This document shows, piece after piece, positions 16,718 to 24,742 of a stretch of 64,000 bases of DNA. Position numbers and translations under genes: made by a program. The notes under the pieces were generated by a model. That model did not search any database and was not told the origin of the DNA. It was given only the letters and a program-made list of their open reading frames with translations. This DNA is from an uncultured Chloroflexota bacterium (GTDB lineage Bacteria; Chloroflexota; Anaerolineae; Anaerolineales; Anaerolineaceae): positions 1-64,000 of the forward strand of contig CADACE010000026.1 in NCBI GenBank assembly GCA_902786265.1, written 5' to 3'. Within the stretch, counting starts at the first letter, position 1. Each line of letters starts with the position of its first letter.

Positions 16718-16772
16718 CATGAGGTCAGCTCTGATGCTGCCGCGAAGCCGGCACAGCAGACCTGACCTCATG
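16718..16772. repeat. Extended hairpin after deoD
   Basis: CATGAGGTCAG (16718-16728) pairs perfectly with CTGACCTCATG (16762-16772), and an inner TGCTG / CAGCA stem adds to it. The start (CACATGAGGTCAGCTCTGA) resembles the element at 49476-49570. No T run follows. Confidence 0.55.
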
Positions 16773-16822
16773 ATGTGCTGCCGGATATTGTAAATAAATT
16801 TTTTCATTGAATAAAGGATAGA

Positions 16823-17647
16823 ATGAGCGATTGCAATCATGATTGTTCGAACTGCAGCCAGAACTGCGGTTCACGGACGGAACCGCAGAGCCTGCTGGTT
16901 CCGCAGAATGAAGCTTCCGACATCAAAAAGGTGATCGGTATCGTAAGCGGCAAGGGCGGTGTAGGGAAGTCCATGGTGACTTCTCTGCTGGCATGCGCCA
17001 TGAACCGGGCAGGGAAAAAGACTGCCCTGATGGACGCGGATATCACCGGTCCCTCCATCCCGAAGATGTTCGGATTGAAAGAACGGGCAGTGGCGGATGA
17101 CAAATATATGTATCCGGCGGAAACCACCGGCGGCATCAAGGTGATGTCCCTGAACCTGCTCGTGGAAAATGAGACAGACCCGGTCATCTGGCGCGGTCCC
17201 GTCGTCGCGGGGCTCATCCAGCAGTTCTGGAAGGATGTCAATTGGGGCGATGTAGACTTTATGTTTATCGACATGCCCCCGGGAACCGGCGACGTGCCGC
17301 TGACTGTGTTCCAGTCCATTAAACTGGACGGCATCATTATCGCCACGACACCGCAGGATCTGGTCTCCATGATCGTCAGCAAGGCGATCAACATGGCGAA
17401 GATGATGAATGTCCCCATCATCGGGATCATCGAAAACATGAGCTACCTGAAGTGCCCGCACTGCGGAAAGGATATCGCTTTGTTCGGCAAGAGCCACACC
17501 GCGGAAGCCGCGGTAGAAAATCACATTCCGCTGCTTGACCGGCTCCCGCTGGACCCGGTGCTCGCAGAGCTGAGTGATGAGGGCCATATCGAACAGGCTG
17601 ATACCTCCAGCCTGATGAGTACAGTCCGGATGCTGATGAGTCTGTAA
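16823..17647 (+). CDS. Mrp/NBP35-family iron-sulfur carrier ATPase
   Basis: This 274-residue P-loop protein belongs to the Mrp/NBP35 (ApbC) group, which holds and transfers Fe-S clusters. A deviant Walker A (GKGGVGKS) is near residues 43-50, with DADITGPSIPKMFG and MPPGTGD following. A CPHC motif near residue 212 bridges the dimer cluster. The N-terminus has four cysteines (C4, C8, C11, C15) in a C-x3-C-x2-C-x3-C pattern, which recalls the extra N-terminal cluster of eukaryotic Nbp35. No ribosome site is strong, but the N-terminal cysteines support the start. Confidence 0.92.
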   Translation: MSDCNHDCSNCSQNCGSRTEPQSLLVPQNEASDIKKVIGIVSGKGGVGKSMVTSLLACAMNRAGKKTALMDADITGPSIPKMFGLKERAVADDKYMYPAETTGGIKVMSLNLLVENETDPVIWRGPVVAGLIQQFWKDVNWGDVDFMFIDMPPGTGDVPLTVFQSIKLDGIIIATTPQDLVSMIVSKAINMAKMMNVPIIGIIENMSYLKCPHCGKDIALFGKSHTAEAAVENHIPLLDRLPLDPVLAELSDEGHIEQADTSSLMSTVRMLMSL

Positions 17648-17682
17648 TTTCAGAAAAAATTTACGGTTTTATAACAGGGAAG

Positions 17683-17716
17683 GGGCTGCCGCAAATGCGT
17701 AACAGCCCTTTTTTTA
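17683..17716 (+). terminator. Intrinsic terminator after the Mrp gene
   Basis: GGGCTG pairs with CAGCCC around a 14-nt loop and is followed by eight T residues. Confidence 0.8.
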
Positions 17717-17793
17717 TTGAATGAGGGGGGAAAATTATGCTTTGAAACCGGTTTGATTTTACTTTTTCACACCCTGAAAATTTTATCTTTTTC

Positions 17794-18879
17794 TCAGTCT
17801 ATTGATTTCCAGCATTGCGGATCTTCCGCATAAAAAGAACCGTTCGTTCCTTTTGCCACAGCCGGACATCCCCGGCACCAGGCCAGCAATTTACAGCGGG
17901 AACATTTCGAAAATTTATCGTATTCCCGATAGGATTCCATTGATGTTACCCATACATCCGCAAGACGGTCTTCGAAAATATTGCCGACTTTGCTTTCCGG
18001 CACCCGGCGGCATGCATAAATATCTCCGGTCGGAAGGATCGTTATATGGCAGTTTCCGCAATTGCAGCCGCCGTAAATCATTCCCGGTTTTGCATCAGCG
18101 GGAATTTGGAATTCACCGTTTTCATATGCATAAAGCGTCCACAGGTGATCCTTCCTGTTGAAATATGTTTTGCACCCGGCCGCCTTATATTCCTTATATT
18201 TTCTGTCACATACTGCCAAAAGATCCCGATATTCCTGCGGTGTCATACCTGCATCCAGATCTCCGCCGCTGGGCACATAACGGGAGAATGCGAACACATC
18301 CACACCGGCTTTTACAGCCTCATCGATAATTCCGGGCACTTCCATCAGATTTGTTTTTGAAACGGTCGTCATAATAACGCTGCGGATACCTGCCCGTTTG
18401 ATACAGCCGACCTTCTCCAGTGTACAGTCGAATGAACCGGATTTCCGGAACCAGTCATGTGTTTCCCGAAGTCCGTCCAGCGAAAGCTGATATTTTTCAC
18501 AGCCGAACCATTTCAATTCACGACAGACCTGATCATTCAGGTGAAAAGGATTGCCGAGGATCGTAAACGACAAGTCATGTTCATGCAGCAACTCCAGCAG
18601 ACGCCAGAAATCCGGATGGAGGATCGGGTCTCCTCCTGTCAGATAGAAATACGGAGTACGGTGATATACTTCAGCAAAATCAAGACAGTTATAAAATGCG
18701 GATTCCAGCTGATCCCAGGTCATTGACTCAATACATGGATGCCCGCCGGAATAGATATAACAGTGCTTGCAGCGCTGGTCACAATTATCGGTGATATGCC
18801 ATTGAAAGGAAAAATAAGGGTCCATGTTCATTCTGTATAAAAATGGCCGGTGATTTTCTGATTGATATGGTTTGATCAC
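17794..18879 (-). CDS. Radical SAM/SPASM maturase of the ACGX peptide system
   Basis: This 361-residue protein is a radical SAM enzyme that probably modifies the neighbouring ACGX-repeat peptide. The radical SAM cluster ligands are C33, C37 and C40 (CDQRCKHC); LTGGDPILHPDF is the GGE-like motif. A C-terminal SPASM domain has many cysteines: GGCNCGNC, GDIYACR, CSRC, WCRGC and QCW, enough for two auxiliary clusters. SPASM proteins install thioether or other crosslinks in RiPPs. Its start lies 16 nt past the precursor stop, so the pair forms a short operon. The chemistry done on the peptide is not known from the sequence. Confidence 0.9.
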   Translation of the reverse strand: MIKPYQSENHRPFLYRMNMDPYFSFQWHITDNCDQRCKHCYIYSGGHPCIESMTWDQLESAFYNCLDFAEVYHRTPYFYLTGGDPILHPDFWRLLELLHEHDLSFTILGNPFHLNDQVCRELKWFGCEKYQLSLDGLRETHDWFRKSGSFDCTLEKVGCIKRAGIRSVIMTTVSKTNLMEVPGIIDEAVKAGVDVFAFSRYVPSGGDLDAGMTPQEYRDLLAVCDRKYKEYKAAGCKTYFNRKDHLWTLYAYENGEFQIPADAKPGMIYGGCNCGNCHITILPTGDIYACRRVPESKVGNIFEDRLADVWVTSMESYREYDKFSKCSRCKLLAWCRGCPAVAKGTNGSFYAEDPQCWKSID

Positions 18880-18895
18880 CGGCCGCTGAGTTCAG

Positions 18896-19129
18896 TTATT
18901 TATCTCCGGCACCGCAGGCACTTCCGCAGGCTGCCGGTTTTTCTTCCGGTTTATCTCCGGCACCGCAGGCGCTTCCACAGGCTGCCGGTTTTTCTTCCGG
19001 TTTGTCTCCGGCACCGCAGGCGCTTCCGCAGGCTGCCGGTTTTTCTTCCGGTTTGTCTCCGGCACCGCAGGCAGTTCCACAGGCAGATGATTTATCTGCG
19101 TTCCACTCAAACAAATTCGATAATGCCAT
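18896..19129 (-). CDS. ACGX-repeat RiPP precursor peptide
   Basis: This 77-residue peptide has a short leader-like start of about 15 residues (MALSNLFEWNADKSS) followed by a 17-residue unit, ACGSACGAGDKPEEKPA, present three times and then partly a fourth time. All eight cysteines are in ACGS/T-ACG-A doublets (C17/21, 34/38, 51/55, 68/72). This matches the ACGX-repeat target peptides known to occur beside a dedicated radical SAM/SPASM enzyme. GGAGG precedes the start by six nt. There is no adjacent exporter or protease. Whether the repeats are cut into separate products is unknown. Confidence 0.88.
   Translation of the reverse strand: MALSNLFEWNADKSSACGTACGAGDKPEEKPAACGSACGAGDKPEEKPAACGSACGAGDKPEEKPAACGSACGAGDK
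18899..19084 (-). repeat. 51-bp tandem repeats in the ACGX precursor gene
   Basis: The 51-bp unit coding for 17 residues is repeated about 3.6 times with near identity at the DNA level, so copy number could change by slippage or recombination. It is coding sequence and not a CRISPR array: no spacers separate the units. Confidence 0.85.
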
Positions 19130-19173
19130 TTTTTCCTCCGTTTATCATTTTTCAGAAATAAATCTTGTTATAG

Positions 19174-19179
19174 ATTATA
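19174..19179 (-). promoter_or_regulatory. Probable -10 box of the ACGX operon
   Basis: A TATAAT hexamer on the minus strand lies about 45 nt before the precursor start codon. The -35 region is not obvious. The 197-nt gap is shared with the divergent HxlR gene. Confidence 0.4.
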
Positions 19180-19326
19180 GAAAAACCGGACAAAAAGAAA
19201 AGTACGCACTTTTTTATGACTAAGGCACCTTTTTGTAACCTCTGGACGAATCAAAAATAATCCTGTATGCTATATATAAATAAAAGTATAAGTATGTTTT
19301 TATTACCCTTTTGAAAGGAAATCACC

Positions 19327-19674
19327 ATGAAAACAAAAGACGAACTGCCGGATTGTCCGGTCGCAACGACAGTGCAGCTGCTGGGAAGCAAATGGAAACT
19401 TCTGATACTGCGAAATCTTCTTACACGGCCCTGGCGCTTCAATGAATTGCGCAGGGACCTGGAAGGCATCAGTCAAAAGGTGCTCACGGACAGCCTGCGG
19501 TCTTTGGAAGAAGACGGGATCATCACTCGAAGTGTTTATCCGGAAGTTCCTCCCCGTGTTGAATATGCCATGAGCGAACTGGGTGAATCCATGCGTCCGA
19601 TCATTGATGCGATGGCAGAGTTTGGAATTCGCTATAAAGAATTGTCTCGTAAAAACACGGAGGAAAAAGCATAA
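19327..19674 (+). CDS. HxlR-family transcriptional regulator
   Basis: This 115-residue protein is a MarR/HxlR-type winged-helix regulator. The pattern GSKWKLLILRNLL-TRPWRFNELRRDLEGIS (two pieces) with VLTDSLRSLEEDGII is diagnostic of the HxlR domain. A single cysteine near residue 10 (PDCPV) is common in this family and can sense redox or electrophiles. It starts an operon with a flavin/ferredoxin protein four nt downstream and an MDR oxidoreductase. It is divergent from the ACGX operon, so the shared gap may hold its operator. Confidence 0.92.
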   Translation: MKTKDELPDCPVATTVQLLGSKWKLLILRNLLTRPWRFNELRRDLEGISQKVLTDSLRSLEEDGIITRSVYPEVPPRVEYAMSELGESMRPIIDAMAEFGIRYKELSRKNTEEKA

Positions 19675-19677
19675 ATT

Positions 19678-20289
19678 ATGGATATTGAAACCTGTTTGAA
19701 AAAACTGAGTTATGTCGGTGTTCTGGATTTCGCGACAGTCGATGAGAATGGTGCTCCACAGGTACGAAATATCAGCGCGATCCATTATGAAGGAACAACT
19801 TTATATTTTCTGACTGCAAGAGGAAAATCCTTCGCCCGGCAGCTGAAATCAGACGGCAGAATACAGATACTCGGGTACACAAAATACAAAGAAACGATCC
19901 GCCTTTCCGGTAAAGTTACAGAGGTACCGGAAAATGAGCAGATAAAATGGCGTGATATTCTGTATAGTGAGCAGCCATATTTGGAAAATGTATACCCCGG
20001 AGAAACGAAGAACATCGATACGATGTTTATGCTGAAGGACTATACGATCGAATATTTCTGCCTGTCCACCCGTCCCATCACCCGGGAATACTTTGCGGTA
20101 GGCGAGGCGAAAGTTATAAAGAAAGGCTATTGGATTTCCGAAAACTGTATCGGATGCGGAATCTGTCAGAGCATTTGTCCGCAGAGATGTATAGAGGAAG
20201 GAATACCTTACGTTATACAGGAAAATCATTGCCTGCAATGCGGGAATTGTTTTGAGAACTGCCCTGCTGAGGCTGTGATTCGATACTGA
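19678..20289 (+). CDS. Flavin split-barrel protein fused to a 2[4Fe-4S] ferredoxin
   Basis: This 203-residue protein has an N-terminal pyridoxamine-5'-phosphate-oxidase-like split barrel (about residues 1-130), the fold that binds FMN or F420. A C-terminal bacterial ferredoxin domain carries two complete CxxCxxCxxxCP motifs (CIGCGICQSICP and CLQCGNCFENCP). The arrangement suggests electron transfer between flavin and Fe-S clusters, for example in a reductase for small molecules. It follows the HxlR gene by four nt and is followed eight nt later by an MDR oxidoreductase, so the three are surely co-transcribed. The substrate is unknown. Confidence 0.88.
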   Translation: MDIETCLKKLSYVGVLDFATVDENGAPQVRNISAIHYEGTTLYFLTARGKSFARQLKSDGRIQILGYTKYKETIRLSGKVTEVPENEQIKWRDILYSEQPYLENVYPGETKNIDTMFMLKDYTIEYFCLSTRPITREYFAVGEAKVIKKGYWISENCIGCGICQSICPQRCIEEGIPYVIQENHCLQCGNCFENCPAEAVIRY

Positions 20290-20297
20290 GGTGTTAT

Positions 20298-21260
20298 ATG
20301 AAAATGATGAGAGCCGTAGTCCTGGATAAGATCACTCAGGCGAAAGATATTGTTCTTTCAGAATATCCGGTACCGGAAGTCCGCCCGGGCTGGGTGCTGG
20401 TGAAAGTAAAAGCTTTCGGTTTAAACCACTCCGAAAAACTGCTTCGTTTGAATGAGATCCGGGCGGATCACATTCGAAAGCCGATCATTCCGGGTATCGA
20501 ATGCGTCGGAGAAATCGTTGATCCATCGGACAGCGGACTCGAAACCGGGCAGAAAATCATTGCGCTTATGGGCGGAATGGGACGTTCTTTCAATGGCAGT
20601 TACGTGGAATATGCTCTGCTTCCGGCACGGATCGTTTTTCCGATAGAAAGTAACCTTCCATGGGATGTGCTGGGAGCTGTTCCCGAAACGTACTTTACCG
20701 CGTGGGGATCATTGTTCGAATGTCTGCATCTGACCGCAGAGGATACGCTGCTGATCAGAGGAGCGACCTGCGCGCTCGGATATGCCGCAATACAGATCGC
20801 AAAAGCACTGGACTGCCATGTGATCGCGACGACTCATCGCGCAGAAAAGCTTCCTCTGATCTCGGAAGCAGATGAAGCCGTGCTTGATGACGGAAAGCTT
20901 ACGGGGAAGATCCACGGCGTTTCCAAAGCGCTTGACCTCATCGGTCCGCGGTATCTGAAGGATACGCTAACCGCTGTGGAAAAAGGCGGCATCGTATGCC
21001 AGACCGGGCTGCTGGGCGGTGTTTATGTTTTGAACGGGTTCGATCCTATCAAGGATATTCCAAACGGTGTTTATCTGACGGGATTCTTCTCCAACTATCC
21101 AACACAGCAGATCGTTGATGATATTTTTGCATTTCTGAATGAAAAGGAACTTGTACCTGCCGGTGGAAGAGTCTTTGATTTTGCCAATATCAGAGATGCA
21201 ATCGCCGCGCAGGACGAGGGCAAAGTTAATGGTAAGATCGTTGTAAAAGTGCCTTATTGA
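20298..21260 (+). CDS. Zinc-independent MDR oxidoreductase (quinone-oxidoreductase-like)
   Basis: This 320-residue protein is a medium-chain dehydrogenase/reductase. It has the N-terminal GroES-like fold (GIECVGEIVD), and a Rossmann core with the motif RGATCALGYAAIQIAKAL around residue 150. The cysteine/histidine ligands of the catalytic zinc are missing, which places it with quinone oxidoreductase and enoyl reductase relatives using NADPH. It closes the HxlR operon. A role in detoxifying quinones or electrophiles together with the flavin/ferredoxin protein is an inference from context. Confidence 0.88.
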   Translation: MKMMRAVVLDKITQAKDIVLSEYPVPEVRPGWVLVKVKAFGLNHSEKLLRLNEIRADHIRKPIIPGIECVGEIVDPSDSGLETGQKIIALMGGMGRSFNGSYVEYALLPARIVFPIESNLPWDVLGAVPETYFTAWGSLFECLHLTAEDTLLIRGATCALGYAAIQIAKALDCHVIATTHRAEKLPLISEADEAVLDDGKLTGKIHGVSKALDLIGPRYLKDTLTAVEKGGIVCQTGLLGGVYVLNGFDPIKDIPNGVYLTGFFSNYPTQQIVDDIFAFLNEKELVPAGGRVFDFANIRDAIAAQDEGKVNGKIVVKVPY

Positions 21261-21527
21261 GAAAGATACAAATAAGTTCGCTGAAGCAAGATAAAAGCAG
21301 AATTTGAGAATACGGATATTACCGAATGCCTTATCGTTGACAGTTTTGAGAGATGAGATCCAATATAAGAGATTGGTCAGGGACAATTTCAAAGGGCATT
21401 CGCCGGATTCCTTCGTCCGTCACCGGGCGGTTACCGGGTATTGGAGAAAAACAGACAATGTGTGTGATCCTGCTTGTCTCTGAACCGGGCAAGGCTGCCC
21501 GGGATGGGAGTAAGAAAGATGTAGTGG

Positions 21528-22856
21528 TTACTGATGACTTTTCTTCCTTGATTCATAGACCTTCAGCGCGAAAGCTTCCGGATCGGCTTTAAACGATATA
21601 CAATCCCGCTTCCGAAACAGACGCTGATACGGGCAGCCGCCGCGGCAGACGGGAAGCCAGACACATTCCCGGCACTCCGGGTCATCCAGTACGCCGCTCG
21701 TATTCAGATAGCCGGTAAGCAGATCGGGATGATCCGCGGTGTTCAGCGGATCCCTTGGGTCCCACTTCGCAGCGGTCCCGAAACTGTGCTCCGGTTTATC
21801 CGAATCTTCCCAGCATTTATTCAGCCTGCCCTGATCATCGACCCCGAGGTGCCATAGATTATTTGCCCCACAAAAGTGCCCTCTTGCCGGAGAAAAATCA
21901 CTGATTTGCTGCATGAGTCCGATCTCACCCTCATCCGAACCGCAAAGGAGATCCACCTGCTTTCCCCGTTTTTCGGCAGCCTGACTGTTCTTGACAAGGG
22001 ACGAATAATATCTCAGGTCATTGCCGCTTTCTTTCGCGATCTCTGCGATAAGAGCACGGAGTTTTTCGATTTCTGACTTATTTCCCGCATGCACATTGTG
22101 CCGGATATTGACACGACCCCGGATCTTCACGCTGCGGAGATTCTCCGTGATCCGCTCAAAGGTCGGACCGCCTCCGGCGAGATGGCGGGTGGCGTCGTGG
22201 GCAGCGCCGATGCCGTCCAGAGTGATCTGATAATGATTCACTTTCACGCGATCGAGCATATCCGCGTTCTTCCGGTCCAGCAGATATCCGTTGGTGATGA
22301 TTTCTGCTTCGTATTTCACACCTTTCCTCTCCGCGAGGCTGATCAGCCGCTCCGAAAGGGACTCTATCACATCCGGTACCAGCAGCGGTTCACCCCCGAA
22401 CCAGGTCACAGAAAGTGTTTTTGCCCCGGAAACATCCAGCATCCGTTCCGCGAGGGCTGCGATATCCTCCTGTACGGCAGTGCTCATTTTTCCGGATTTA
22501 TGGTTTTCAAAACAGTACGGGCAGTCAAAATTGCAGCCCATCGTCGGACTGATCGTAAGACTCACCTTAGAGGGAAAGGCACATGCGCCGCGGGCCATCG
22601 CTTCCAAAGCCGCCCGTTCATTAAAATTCACAAGGAACCCCAGTTTTACGAACTTCTGAAACACGGGGTTGTCTGTGGGGAGACGGTCCGGTGCGCTGAG
22701 CATCAGAATGTCGGAAAATCGCAGCGCCGCGCAGGAGCCTTTGTATAAGCTCACGACCGCGAACAGGTTTTCGTCCGGTATCTTCGCGGAAATGAGAAAA
22801 TCCGATACATGATATCCGGCTTCCGCAGCGGTTAGGGTTTTTGTTTTGTCGTCCAT
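21528..22856 (-). CDS. Radical SAM/SPASM peptide maturase
   Basis: This 442-residue protein has an N-terminal domain of about 95 residues, then a radical SAM core with C108, C112 and C115 (CNFDCPYC) and the SAM motif WFGGEPLL. The C-terminal SPASM region ends with CRECVWLPVCRGGCP and a later cysteine. The layout matches RiPP maturases and anaerobic sulfatase-maturase-like enzymes. The start at 22856 is chosen because AAGGAG lies just upstream; an ATG nine codons earlier has none. A truncated NHLM-type ABC exporter is upstream on the same strand, so the two probably served one peptide pathway. No precursor was found nearby. Confidence 0.88.
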   Translation of the reverse strand: MDDKTKTLTAAEAGYHVSDFLISAKIPDENLFAVVSLYKGSCAALRFSDILMLSAPDRLPTDNPVFQKFVKLGFLVNFNERAALEAMARGACAFPSKVSLTISPTMGCNFDCPYCFENHKSGKMSTAVQEDIAALAERMLDVSGAKTLSVTWFGGEPLLVPDVIESLSERLISLAERKGVKYEAEIITNGYLLDRKNADMLDRVKVNHYQITLDGIGAAHDATRHLAGGGPTFERITENLRSVKIRGRVNIRHNVHAGNKSEIEKLRALIAEIAKESGNDLRYYSSLVKNSQAAEKRGKQVDLLCGSDEGEIGLMQQISDFSPARGHFCGANNLWHLGVDDQGRLNKCWEDSDKPEHSFGTAAKWDPRDPLNTADHPDLLTGYLNTSGVLDDPECRECVWLPVCRGGCPYQRLFRKRDCISFKADPEAFALKVYESRKKSHQ

Positions 22857-22875
22857 AAGCGTCTCCTTGTAATGA

Positions 22876-23058
22876 GGTGTCAATGATTAGTGGTCGGTGG
22901 TCAGTGGACGGTGGTCAGGCGTCACGCTCCAAGTGTCAGATCTCAGGTTTTGGGTTTCAGGTGTCAGGTGTGTTTTGGTGCCGCTTCGCGATGAACGCTC
23001 TATTTCGAATTTTTCAATTCTTATTTTCTGACCACTGATCACTGACCACTGACAACTG
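22876..23058. repeat. Word-like repeats filling the ABC/radical SAM spacer
   Basis: The space holds GTGGTCAGTGGACGGTGGTC-type repeats (22876-22918), AGGTGTCAGGTGTG-type repeats (22935-22972) and TGACCACTGATCACTGACC-type repeats (23029-23058). The first and last are roughly reverse complements, so the spacer could fold as a long stem-loop. Similar words are found at 112-165, 12184-12214 and 25097-25122. Confidence 0.7.
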
Positions 23059-23071
23059 CGTTCCGCATTCT

Positions 23072-24742
23072 CTAAACTTTCTGTCTTGCGACCAAATCGG
23101 CGAAGAGGCCACCTTTTTCCATCAGATCCTCATATGTCCCCTGTTCGGCGATCTTTCCGCCATCAAGCACCAGGATCCTGCCGCAGTGCTGCACGGTAGA
23201 CAGGCGATGGGCTACGACGATCCGGGTGCAGTGCAGGCTTTCCAGTGAATCGGTAACATGCTTCTGGGTGATGTTGTCCAGGGCGCTGGTCGCCTCATCC
23301 AGGATCAGGATCTTCGGGCTGCCGCAGATGGCCCGGGCGATCATCAGCCGCTGTTTCTGTCCGCCGGAGATGCTTCCGCTGTTTTCAGACAAAAGCGTAT
23401 TCATTCCCATGGGCATTTTGCGGATGTCCTCAGCGATCCCGGCCAGCTCGGCCGCTTTCCAGGCATCATCGACGGAAGAGGAAGGGGAGGCAAGGATGAT
23501 GTTGTTGTAGATATCGGCGGAAAACAGACTGCCGTTCTGCATCACGGTGCCGATGTGGCGCCGCAGGGAACGAAGATCGGTCTTCTCTGTGTCATAAGCG
23601 GCGGGGCCGTATACGACGCTTCCGCTCTCCGGCTTTTCAAAACCGAGCAGCAGGCGGATCAGGGTGGATTTGCCGCAGCCGGACCGGCCTACAATGGCAA
23701 CATACTCGCCGGGACGGACCGAAAAGGAAAGGTCCTGAAGGATCATCCGGCTGTCCTTATTATAGCGGAAGGAAACGTTCCGGACGTCAAGGGAGCCGTC
23801 CAGTCTGGGAACGATCACTTTTTCCGATGAGATCTCCGGGACAGCTTCCAGGATCGGGGCGGTCATCTCGATCACCGGTCCGATTTTCACTGCCTGCGAG
23901 GCCAGGTCCGCGAAGGAAAGGATGGCGGCGCTCATCTGTCCGTACGCGGCGCTGAACGCCATGTAGGCGGTGACGGTCATCTGCTCTCTGCCTGCGAAAT
24001 AACAGATCAGGATGCTCCCGAGCATGCCGATAAAATTCACACAGGCGGGCAGAGCCTGCAGTACGACCGGCCGGTTGAATTCCGCCCGGGCATAAGCGGC
24101 GTAAGCGTGCGCCCATCTGGCAAAAGCCCGGTTTTCCGCTCCGGACAGTTTGATCTTCTGGATACCGTGAAGCATGCCGGCCGCGGCGCCGGACAATACG
24201 GCGTTCGCGTCCATAGACTGTTTTTCATAGCGGGAAACCGCGATCGCCGTGTAGATCGTGAAAAATGCCTGGATGAATACAGCCAGAAAAGCCGGAAACG
24301 TCAGCGCGGACGCGTAGCGGGAGATCTGGATCAGGTAGAAGATCGAAAGCAGGAAAGTCAGTCCCGTCCCGAGCAGCAGTTCGGTAAGCTGTTGTGCGAG
24401 GTCGCTGATTTGCGCGATGCGCTGGGAAAGGTTCCCGGAGGAGAATTTTCTGAAGAAAGAGGGCGGCAGCATCAGCACACGGGCGTACGCTGCGGATTCC
24501 GTATATACGCGCAGTTTGACCGCTGCCCGTCCCCGAATCATGGAGCGGATGGAATCGATCAGGATCCTGGAGATGCTGACCCCCAGCAGCAGTACGGTGA
24601 TCGGCGCGATCAGTTCTATCTTCCCCGCTGGAATGACAGTCCCGTAAACCAGATTGTTGACCCACGCGGGGAGCAGCCCCATCAGTACCGCCGCGATCGC
24701 GGCAAGAAGAACAAAGATCCAGTCCCCCGTCCCAAACAGGGA
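23072..24742 (-). CDS. NHLM-type bacteriocin ABC transporter, 5'-truncated
   Basis: This is the C-terminal part of an exporter with fused membrane and ATPase domains. The first in-frame ATG is at 24682, but clearly homologous sequence continues upstream (FGTGDWIFVLLAAIAAVL) to about 24734 before homology stops; a stop codon lies at 24776-24778. The membrane domain has about five or six helices. The ATPase has Walker A GRSGCGKST, signature SGGQKQR and Walker B ILILDEATSALD. NHLM-family exporters normally have a further 250-300 residues at the N-terminus, missing here. It may be a pseudogene or the product of a rearrangement. Confidence 0.82.
   Translation of the reverse strand, partial: SLFGTGDWIFVLLAAIAAVLMGLLPAWVNNLVYGTVIPAGKIELIAPITVLLLGVSISRILIDSIRSMIRGRAAVKLRVYTESAAYARVLMLPPSFFRKFSSGNLSQRIAQISDLAQQLTELLLGTGLTFLLSIFYLIQISRYASALTFPAFLAVFIQAFFTIYTAIAVSRYEKQSMDANAVLSGAAAGMLHGIQKIKLSGAENRAFARWAHAYAAYARAEFNRPVVLQALPACVNFIGMLGSILICYFAGREQMTVTAYMAFSAAYGQMSAAILSFADLASQAVKIGPVIEMTAPILEAVPEISSEKVIVPRLDGSLDVRNVSFRYNKDSRMILQDLSFSVRPGEYVAIVGRSGCGKSTLIRLLLGFEKPESGSVVYGPAAYDTEKTDLRSLRRHIGTVMQNGSLFSADIYNNIILASPSSSVDDAWKAAELAGIAEDIRKMPMGMNTLLSENSGSISGGQKQRLMIARAICGSPKILILDEATSALDNITQKHVTDSLESLHCTRIVVAHRLSTVQHCGRILVLDGGKIAEQGTYEDLMEKGGLFADLVARQKV

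Noticed and set aside
18899-19084. CRISPR-like array appearance
   Set aside because: Units are contiguous without spacers, are 51 bp (a multiple of three), and encode the ACGX peptide.
21353-21592. A 79-residue plus-strand frame as a possible RiPP precursor
   Set aside because: It lacks a ribosome site, overlaps the end of the radical SAM gene on the other strand, and has no leader-core pattern.
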